Of a stretch of 64,000 nucleotides of DNA, positions 58,701-64,000 are shown in pieces. The notes under the pieces are model-generated. The model was not told where the DNA came from and did not search any database. It saw only the letters and a list, made by a program, of their open reading frames with translations. This DNA is from Alkalicoccus luteus (lineage in GTDB: Bacteria; Bacillota; Bacilli; Bacillales; Salisediminibacteriaceae): assembly GCA_052061695.1 (NCBI GenBank), contig JBPZEY010000013.1. One strand, written 5' to 3'. The position numbers and the translations under genes are program-made. The number at the start of each line of letters is the position of its first letter. Positions within the stretch are counted from its first letter, which is position 1.

Positions 58701-59061
58701 GACTCCATACGCGCTCCTTCCAAGCTGAAATCTGTCGGCTTTCCTCATTATAGACAAACTCTGCCTCTCTTGTATAGGAGCCGGATGTGACAGTTATGAA
58801 AAAGCGATTTTCTTCAAGCGGATCACGCTGCACATGAATTTGATCTTTCCTGTAGCTCCAGGTTAATTCTTCTGAAAATCCTGAATGGATAAGCGATTCT
58901 AACGCTGACTGCTGGAGCATTGCTGTGTTTTTTCTTTTCATTTCCTGTTCATGAAGGGCATGCATATTCTGTATGTCAGCAGTGATGACGAGGACAGCCG
59001 TGCTCATCATCAGCAGTAATAGCATCGCATAAAGTAAAGCGAACCCTTTCTCGCTGTTCAA
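58693..59061 (-). CDS. comGG: competence protein ComGG (divergent)
   Basis: Minor pseudopilin-like protein of the DNA-uptake machinery, recognised by place rather than sequence. The 122-residue product starts MNSEKGFALLYAMLLLLMMSTAVLV, where KG|FALLY resembles a prepilin cleavage site followed by a membrane helix. The rest is a short mixed domain. Last comG gene, four bases overlapping comGF. Confidence 0.8.
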   Translation of the reverse strand: MNSEKGFALLYAMLLLLMMSTAVLVITADIQNMHALHEQEMKRKNTAMLQQSALESLIHSGFSEELTWSYRKDQIHVQRDPLEENRFFITVTSGSYTREAEFVYNEESRQISAWKERVWSHD

Positions 59062-59582
59062 TTGCTGCTCCCGTCAACCAGGCAGACACCTTGTGTGAGC
59101 GAATTCCGATCGGGCAGGCACGATTCATCACGTTTCAAATCGCCAGGCTTGTTAGTATGTTTTATCTGATAAGAACGATGTAATAAACCCCCGGGATACA
59201 GCAGAGCTGCGCGATGTGTTCTTCCGGAACCGGTCGCTGCAACAGTTACCGATTCATCACTGACGGTAAAGGTAAAGCTGGATACCTGCTGCAGCATCAT
59301 CTGATGGCCCGTGTAATTAACACGCCTTCTTATCCCTGATCCATAAGGCTCGTATGTTACAACCGCTCCATCAGCCGTCATCACCAGCCGGTCGCCGCCA
59401 GGCGAAACGGATAACGAGTCCGCTTGCTTGATTTCCTGTTCAAGCTGGGAGCTAAACACTGCAAATTCATACGGATGAAAGCCAGGCTCTTCTGTCAGAG
59501 TCATCACCAATACCGCATAGCCTGCTGTAAAAAGCAGAATGATTATCATGAGAGCCAGGAACCCCGCGAGGACCTGAATCAT
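59058..59582 (-). CDS. comGF: competence protein ComGF
   Basis: Minor component of the competence pseudopilus. The 174-residue product starts MIQVLAGFLALMIIILLF and carries the ComGF-like soluble part (EFAVFSSQLEQEIKQADSL, then VTYEPYGSGIRRRVNYTGH). It has an extra C-terminal segment with two cysteines (CLPDRNSLTQGVC) not expected in B. subtilis ComGF. The ATG at 59582 is preceded by AGAGGTGG; the frame runs open to 59723 with a longer N-terminus. It overlaps comGE by 116 bases. Confidence 0.75.
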   Translation of the reverse strand: MIQVLAGFLALMIIILLFTAGYAVLVMTLTEEPGFHPYEFAVFSSQLEQEIKQADSLSVSPGGDRLVMTADGAVVTYEPYGSGIRRRVNYTGHQMMLQQVSSFTFTVSDESVTVAATGSGRTHRAALLYPGGLLHRSYQIKHTNKPGDLKRDESCLPDRNSLTQGVCLVDGSSN

Positions 59583-59922
59583 AATTCCACCTCTGGCTTT
59601 GCGGTCCGCTGAAAAAATATCTGCAGTTCCGAATCTCGCGTTTATGCGTTTTATTATATAAACAGACTTCCGTAAAAGGCTCAGCATTGTAACTGGCAAC
59701 CTTCCATTGCACCCCCTCCACATCTAGCACTGTTTTAGCTTCAGCATCCGCAAGTGACAACTGGGCAAGGTACGCTGCTGCCGTTTTTTCAAGATGACGG
59801 CTATTCCGTTCCATCCCGTAGGCTCCTATTACAGCAGAACAAACAAGAGCCGCAGCTGCGAGAATCAATAAAGCAAGAGAGACTTCCAGCATGATGTAGC
59901 CCCGCTCAGACAGCTTCCACAT
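59467..59922 (-). CDS. comGE: competence minor pseudopilin ComGE
   Basis: The 151-residue product has a prepilin motif SERG|YIMLEVSLALLIL at residues 5-18. ATG 59922 follows GGAGGTGG by eight bases. The ComGE-like part ends near EVCLYNKTHKREIRNC (about residue 102). The remaining 50 residues are encoded in another frame over the start of comGF and look less natural (Trp/Arg/His/Gly-rich). A real overlap, an extended tail, or a sequencing frameshift are all possible. Confidence 0.7.
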   Translation of the reverse strand: MWKLSERGYIMLEVSLALLILAAAALVCSAVIGAYGMERNSRHLEKTAAAYLAQLSLADAEAKTVLDVEGVQWKVASYNAEPFTEVCLYNKTHKREIRNCRYFFSGPQSQRWNYDSGPRGVPGSHDNHSAFYSRLCGIGDDSDRRAWLSSV

Positions 59923-60343
59923 AAAATCTGCCACCTCCGATCATAAACACAATCCGGTAGACTTCGTCCTCTATTTCCATTCGCAGCTGTCCGAATTTCC
60001 GAATGTTTCCGTTAGGTAAAAATACAACTTCGTGGAGCCCCAGCGTCAACCGTTGAAACGTAACGTTGGGATGATGTTTCCTCGTAAGTTGACCCGACGA
60101 CGTTCTGATTTCATATGAGCCGTCAGGAGAAAATCTGACGTTTACCTCTTTACCGGTGTATACTGCGTGATGCTGAGCTTTGAGCAAATCTGTTCGTAAT
60201 TCGTAAATGATTCGCTCTTTATTCAGCTGAAAAACCGTTTGTTCCACCGCTAATATTCCAATGGAGATAATGATTGAGATCACTGCGAGCCCAACCATCG
60301 TTTCCATCAAGGTAAACCCATGCTGCTTAATTGGACGAAACAC
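59906..60343 (-). CDS. comGD: competence pseudopilin ComGD
   Basis: Minor pseudopilin. The 145-residue product has the prepilin motif KQHG|FTLMETMVGLAVISIIISI (cleavage after G9) and a soluble C-terminus (LRTDLLKAQHHAVYTGKEVNVRF). GTG start overlaps the end of comGC by 17 bases. Confidence 0.88.
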   Translation of the reverse strand: MFRPIKQHGFTLMETMVGLAVISIIISIGILAVEQTVFQLNKERIIYELRTDLLKAQHHAVYTGKEVNVRFSPDGSYEIRTSSGQLTRKHHPNVTFQRLTLGLHEVVFLPNGNIRKFGQLRMEIEDEVYRIVFMIGGGRFYVEAV

Positions 60344-60632
60344 TGGCCCGGTAACCGTTTATGGTGATAGGTGAACCGTCCGGACACGTATCTGAATCGA
60401 GATAGTCACCTTTCAGATCTGCAATGGAGCTTGGCAGTGTTCCATGATCGGCTTTATACGCTAAAATCTGAGCTTCCGTAAGCTCCAGTACTGCTTCACA
60501 GCTTTTACTGTTGGCAACCCCCTGGTTTTTAGTCAAGTTTGGAATGAATACTAGCAGCAGAATGGAGATGATGACGAGAACAACCATCACCTCAATCAGC
60601 GTAAATCCTTTTTCCGATAATCGCTTTTTCAT
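60327..60632 (-). CDS. comGC: major competence pseudopilin ComGC
   Basis: Main subunit of the competence pilus that catches extracellular DNA. The 101-residue product has KRLSEKG|FTLIEVMVVLVIISILLLVFIPNL and two cysteines (CEAVLEL, DTCPDG) that form the ComGC disulfide. Processed by ComC. AAGGAGG precedes the ATG. Confidence 0.95.
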   Translation of the reverse strand: MKKRLSEKGFTLIEVMVVLVIISILLLVFIPNLTKNQGVANSKSCEAVLELTEAQILAYKADHGTLPSSIADLKGDYLDSDTCPDGSPITINGYRASVSSN

Positions 60633-60648
60633 GTCTTTTTCCTCCTTT

Positions 60649-61677
60649 TTAAAATGATTCCATAATGGAAAATACTGGCATCATCATTGATAAGAACAAA
60701 ATCATTACGACCGTCCCTACGAGAATAAACACAGCGGGCTGTATAATACGAATCATGTTTCCTGTCTGCAACTGAATTTGCTGCATCATATAATTAGCAA
60801 ATGCCTCCAGCTCTTCTCCAAGCTTTCCTCTGGATTCACCAAACGTCCAGACGTTTCCCAGTTGGGGCACATAGTAAGATCGTTCAGCAATCAGCTCCGT
60901 CATCGGCCTCCCACTCGTTAACCCCTCTCTCAGCGATGCTGCCTCCCCTTGAAAAAACCGTATTTCTGCGTCTTCCTCAAGCGTCAGAAGAGACTCCTGC
61001 AGCGACATCCCTCCGCGCAGGAGCGGCCCTGTCTGGGCACAAAGAAAGTACGTTAGCAGCTGCTTCACATATGTACGCAATCCCGGCAGTTTTAACAGCA
61101 ATTGAATTTTCCGGCTCACAGGCAGCCGCTGAAACCATATCCCGGTCAGCAGCAAGGCTACGCTGAATACTAAAATGAATGGAATACGCACCCATTCAAT
61201 TAAAAACAGCAGCACTTTCGTGTAGACAGGCAGTTCACTCCCCATTGCCGCAAAAAATTGTTCGAATTGAGGCAGAATCCCCTCCATTAAAACAATGCCG
61301 AGGACAACGACAGCAGCTATGAGTACTATTGGATAATATAGAACATTTCTTACTTCCTTCTGCATTTCCGCCCGCTTCACAAGCAGCCGCCCGCTGTTTT
61401 CCATTCCGTTTTGAAAGGACCCGTGAAGCTCCATCATTTTCAGATAACTAACAATTTCACCTGTGAAACCGGCCTCTGAAAGCTGTTCGCTGAAGAGCTC
61501 TCCCTGATGCAGCTGTTCTTCAGCATCTTCCAGCCATGCCTTTGCCCGACCGCTTAAGAACGACCCATACAGACCGATCGCATCAGTCAGCATATACCCT
61601 TCTCGTAACAGCTCAGAAATGCCGAGCAGCATTCTGCCGCGTTCCATATCGTTTCTAAACCCGCTCCGCTTTTTCAA
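60649..61677 (-). CDS. comGB: competence type II secretion-like membrane protein ComGB
   Basis: GspF/PilC-type polytopic membrane protein that anchors the ComG ATPase. The 342-residue product has two GspF domains (about 20-130 and 205-325) and three membrane helices (about 118-140, 165-185, 310-335). It overlaps comGA by four bases. Confidence 0.92.
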   Translation of the reverse strand: MKKRSGFRNDMERGRMLLGISELLREGYMLTDAIGLYGSFLSGRAKAWLEDAEEQLHQGELFSEQLSEAGFTGEIVSYLKMMELHGSFQNGMENSGRLLVKRAEMQKEVRNVLYYPIVLIAAVVVLGIVLMEGILPQFEQFFAAMGSELPVYTKVLLFLIEWVRIPFILVFSVALLLTGIWFQRLPVSRKIQLLLKLPGLRTYVKQLLTYFLCAQTGPLLRGGMSLQESLLTLEEDAEIRFFQGEAASLREGLTSGRPMTELIAERSYYVPQLGNVWTFGESRGKLGEELEAFANYMMQQIQLQTGNMIRIIQPAVFILVGTVVMILFLSMMMPVFSIMESF

Positions 61678-62741
61678 CGAACCGAACCTTTTCGTTTCTG
61701 CTTCCAGGCGCTGAATGGAATGTAGCCGAGTGCCGTACCTTTAATAAGGAGTCTCTGCATATCGATGCGTGGGACTGAAGCAGGAACCCCTGTCTCAAGC
61801 TGATGAAACGCATCTTGCAGCTCCTGTTCCATAAGAATTTCGAATATCGCTTTCCTTCTGACTTCACGCCTGCTTCTGCAATAAATAGAGCACGAACTGT
61901 TGCAATATGGGCAGGCAAGATCTGCAAGCCGCTGCGACACAGTACCATGCAGCACTTCCTGCAAATCAGCCCGGTCAACACCCAGGTCCAGCATCCGCCT
62001 GACTGCAGCTGAAGCGGAACTGCAGTGAAGACTGGAGAGAACGAGGTGACCGCTCATCGCAGCTTTCACTGCTACAGCCGCTGTTTCTTCATCTCTGATC
62101 TCACCAATGACGATCAGATCGGGATCATGTCGAAGTAAACTGCGCAGACCGGCAGCATACGTAACGCCCGCTTTTTCGTTTATTTCCATTTGCAGCAGTC
62201 CTGATTCTTTGCGCTCTACAGGATCTTCAAGTGTCATAATATTTTCTGTTGCATATGTCATTCTGTCTTTCAGTAGGGAGTATAGTGTAGTAGTCTTTCC
62301 GGAACCGGTTGGACCGCATATAAGAATGAGTCCGTGCGGGCAATGGATTAATTTCTGAAGGGAGGCTGCCTGCCTGGGGAATAGCGTCAGGTTCAGCAGG
62401 CCGGCTGAAGATTCGACCGGATAAATACGAAGTACAAGTGTTTCGAGCAGTGCTGATGGAAATGTGGACAGTCTGACAAAAATCGTTTGTCCTTGAAGCG
62501 TCACTTCCATTCTCTTATTCTGCGGACGGCGCCGTTCACCAATATCCATACCAGCAATAAACTTCATATGGGAGACAAGCTTTCTTCCCGAAGAGAACGG
62601 AATCTGTCTGATGTCCAGCAGAACTCCATCGACGCGGTACCTGATTCTAAGGCCATTTTCTGCCGGAATAAGGTGAATATCAGAGGCTTTCAATTTAACA
62701 GCATCAGCCAGCAGTTGTTTTAACGCTGCAGGTGCTTCCAT
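61674..62741 (-). CDS. comGA: competence pilus assembly ATPase ComGA
   Basis: Hexameric secretion ATPase (PilB/GspE family) that powers pseudopilus assembly. The 355-residue product has the ASDIHLIPAENGLRIRYRVDG N-terminal domain, Walker A GPTGSGKTTTLYSLL (about 141-155), the Asp box MTLEDPVE, Walker B DLIVIGEIRDEET and the His box SSLHCSSA. A CPYCNSSC pair late in the protein is not a full GspE zinc site. First gene of the comG operon. No clear ComK box (AAAAN5TTTT pairs) was confirmed upstream. Confidence 0.94.
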   Translation of the reverse strand: MEAPAALKQLLADAVKLKASDIHLIPAENGLRIRYRVDGVLLDIRQIPFSSGRKLVSHMKFIAGMDIGERRRPQNKRMEVTLQGQTIFVRLSTFPSALLETLVLRIYPVESSAGLLNLTLFPRQAASLQKLIHCPHGLILICGPTGSGKTTTLYSLLKDRMTYATENIMTLEDPVERKESGLLQMEINEKAGVTYAAGLRSLLRHDPDLIVIGEIRDEETAAVAVKAAMSGHLVLSSLHCSSASAAVRRMLDLGVDRADLQEVLHGTVSQRLADLACPYCNSSCSIYCRSRREVRRKAIFEILMEQELQDAFHQLETGVPASVPRIDMQRLLIKGTALGYIPFSAWKQKRKGSVR

Positions 62742-62831
62742 AAACCACCATCCTTTTCTATTAGGCTATAGAACATATATTCGACACCCATTCGAAAATT
62801 CCTGCTTTTATTTTCCTGTTGATCGGAAAGT

Positions 62832-62867
62832 AAAAAAGCCGCCTCAAGATCTTTCTTAAGGCGGCTT
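62832..62867 (-). terminator. intrinsic terminator after the YtxH gene
   Basis: AAGCCGCCT..AAGA / TCTT..AGGCGGCTT stem, then TTTTTT on the minus strand. Confidence 0.85.
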
Positions 62868-62871
62868 CTAT

Positions 62872-63330
62872 CTACTGCTTGTTTTTTTCTTCTGTCTTAA
62901 GAGCTTCCACGTCGCTGCGCAGACGCTGCTTCGTTTCTTCAATTTCCTGAACAACCTGTTCAGCGAGCTTTTTTCCTTCTGTCTTTTCTGTTTCCATAAT
63001 GCTCTTTACATCTTCAGCCAGCTCTTCGCCCATATCAGACGCTTTGTCCTTTACTCCAGAAGCTTTCTCTGCTACTCGCTCAAATTGTTCTTTGGCAGCA
63101 CTAGTCCATTCATCAGACTTTTGCTTGGCAGTTTGAGAATATTCCGCTCCTTTTTCTTTTGCTGTGTTTGTCCATTCGGACGTACGATCAGCTACGCTGG
63201 AAGCTTTTTCGTTAATATCGGTACGAAGCTCACGCCCTGATTTTGGCGCATACAGCATCGCTGCCGCTGCACCTACGACTGCACCTGCAAGTGCCCCTAT
63301 AATAAAGTCTTTCGTGTCCATTTTACTCAT
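62872..63330 (-). CDS. YtxH-domain stress-type protein
   Basis: The 152-residue protein has a YtxH-like N-terminus (FIIGALAGAVVGAAAAMLYAPKSGRELR: a glycine/alanine membrane helix and the APKSGxxxR box) and a long charged amphipathic helix (about 40-150) with apolipophorin/LEA-like repeats. Such proteins respond to general stress, and some bind membranes; the role is unknown. The ATG at 63330 follows AAAGGAGG by nine bases; an ATG three codons earlier abuts the ribosome site. It lies alone upstream of comG on the same strand, ending in its own terminator. Confidence 0.8.
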   Translation of the reverse strand: MSKMDTKDFIIGALAGAVVGAAAAMLYAPKSGRELRTDINEKASSVADRTSEWTNTAKEKGAEYSQTAKQKSDEWTSAAKEQFERVAEKASGVKDKASDMGEELAEDVKSIMETEKTEGKKLAEQVVQEIEETKQRLRSDVEALKTEEKNKQ

Positions 63331-63467
63331 TCCTAACATCCTCCTTTTAAAAGTACGTATGTAAGTTTGTTCTACATAATTTGTCTAATTCCTTCTATTT
63401 CGGAAAAATAAACATGATTTTCCGTTTGGATGCAACGTAATGTTCACAAACGTTTTCATGACATCAG

Positions 63468-63497
63468 TTTACAAACCGTATATGAAAGATTTATAAT
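63468..63497 (+). promoter_or_regulatory. promoter of yqgY
   Basis: TTTACA (63468-63473), 18 bases, TATAAT (63492-63497), about 60 bp before the yqgY ATG. Confidence 0.65.
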
Positions 63498-63558
63498 AAG
63501 GTGAACTTACTTTCGTTCATACTTATTTGAAGCTACTACATAGAAGGAGGGGAAAAGC

Positions 63559-63801
63559 ATGGAGCGCATGTTTCGGGTTCTCGGTTTCTGGACCGGAATT
63601 TTTGCTGTTTTGTTTCTGGTCGGGGACATGCTGGAAGCTGCTATTTTATTCTTTGCTCAAACGGCAGTCTTTATCGCGCTGAGCTATCTTAACCTGTCTG
63701 AACGGGCCTATATTTATATTTTCGGAGCATACTTAACGGTCTTTTTCGTCGGCTTTACTTATTACACGACATTCATCATGGTACCAAGCGTCGGACACTG
63801 A
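63559..63801 (+). CDS. yqgY: DUF2626 membrane protein (YqgY)
   Basis: The 80-residue protein has three hydrophobic segments (VLGFWTGIFAVLFLVGD, LEAAILFFAQTAVFIAL, YIYIFGAYLTVFFVGFTYY) and the ending TTFIMVPSVGH. This fits the DUF2626 family (B. subtilis YqgY, near comGA). GAAGGAGGGG precedes the ATG. Function unknown. Confidence 0.85.
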   Translation: MERMFRVLGFWTGIFAVLFLVGDMLEAAILFFAQTAVFIALSYLNLSERAYIYIFGAYLTVFFVGFTYYTTFIMVPSVGH

Positions 63802-63876
63802 TGCAAAACCACCCGGTTCATGCGGGGCCACTGAAAATCTAGCGATTTTTCGTTTCGTATCGCAGAATCTCATATG

Positions 63877-63922
63877 AAAACCGCCCGTTTCTCCCCAACC
63901 TTGGAGAAACGGGCGGTTTTTT
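63877..63922 (+). terminator. intrinsic terminator after yqgY, beside a likely insertion
   Basis: Eighteen-bp perfect arms (AAAACCGCCCGTTTCTCC and its complement) with an eight-base loop and TTTTTT. TTGTTGATCGTG follows at once, resembling the ends of repeats E1-E3. Confidence 0.85.
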
Positions 63923-63945
63923 GTTGATCGTGTGGTTTGCAGCGG

Positions 63946-64000
63946 CTACGTTGTACCGATTAGTTTCAGGATTCGCTTCAAGTTCACAGTGAAGATGGCC
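63946..64000 (-). mobile_element. probable transposase C-terminus (IS1182-like), cut by window edge
   Basis: The minus strand encodes 17 residues, AIFTVNLKRILKLIGTT, before a TAG. An FxxNLKRIxK-type end is typical of IS1182-like DDE transposases (from memory). It is preceded on the plus strand by a terminator and a TTGTTGATCGTG end, as in repeats E1-E3. Too short to be sure; more of the element should lie right of the window. Confidence 0.4.

Noticed and set aside
1..64000. CRISPR array, prophage or integrative element
   Set aside because: No regularly spaced direct repeats, phage structural genes, integrase or attachment duplications at the tRNA were seen.

Overview
The window reads as chromosomal DNA of a low-to-mid GC Bacillaceae, most likely a haloalkaliphilic and possibly asporogenous lineage of the Alkalicoccus/Salisediminibacterium type (inference). 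The gene order follows the Bacillus subtilis yqj-yqi-yqh-comG region. Three items point to an extremophile: a NaChBac-type sodium channel, the OLE RNA/OapA pair, and spo0A without spoIVB or the spoIIIA operon at their conserved sites. Shine-Dalgarno sequences are strong, and GTG or TTG starts are frequent.

Layout. 1-4.1 kb: partial SDR gene (yqjQ), proI, sodium channel, tnrA with an autoregulatory-looking box, c-di-AMP-binding darB. 4.1-9.4 kb: a SRPBCC gene, then a flagellar accessory operon (ylqG-like, flhB-like, fliS, flagellin, yaaR) behind a SigD-like promoter. 9.4-12.5 kb: dinB, a small sigma-like HTH gene, and members of a non-coding repeat family joined to intrinsic terminators. 12.5-17.8 kb: B12-dependent methylmalonyl-CoA operon (mutase, a fused B12-domain/epimerase protein, carboxyltransferase, M20 peptidase). 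17.8-21 kb: prli42, yqjA, tRNA-Arg, an unknown gene, brxB, an RDD protein. 21-31 kb: bkd operon (ptb-bcd-buk-lpdV-bkdAA-bkdAB-bkdB) and bkdR. 31-42.4 kb: yqzF, spo0A, recN, argR, tlyA, dxs, oapA, OLE RNA, ispA, xseB, xseA, folD, nusB. 42.4-49.4 kb: yqhY, accC, accB, an orphan gene, efp, papA, aroQ, yqhP, a membrane protein, mntR. 49.6-58.2 kb: class II ribonucleotide reductase with NrdR boxes, lipM, yqhL, the glycine cleavage genes gcvT-gcvPA-gcvPB behind a tandem glycine riboswitch. 58.2-64 kb: aroK, the comG operon, a YtxH protein, yqgY, and at the right edge the likely tail of a transposase.

How the genes fit together. The bkd operon turns branched-chain keto acids into branched acyl-CoAs, for branched fatty acids or degradation. 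The methylmalonyl-CoA operon can carry the resulting propionyl-CoA to succinyl-CoA. AccB/AccC could supply the biotin half of either carboxylase. The mutase and NrdJ both need cobalamin. LipM, LpdV, BkdB and the glycine cleavage system share lipoate chemistry.

Most notable: (i) a repeat family with terminal inverted repeats that sits against intrinsic terminators, one copy flanked by a near-perfect 30-bp direct duplication of the terminator, with a likely IS1182-like transposase tail next to a fourth terminator; (ii) the fused cobalamin-domain/methylmalonyl-CoA epimerase; (iii) missing sporulation genes beside an intact spo0A; (iv) BkdR with a GAFSGA motif and no visible -24/-12 promoter before its target operon; (v) FliK-like and FlhB-C-like genes placed in a flagellin operon.
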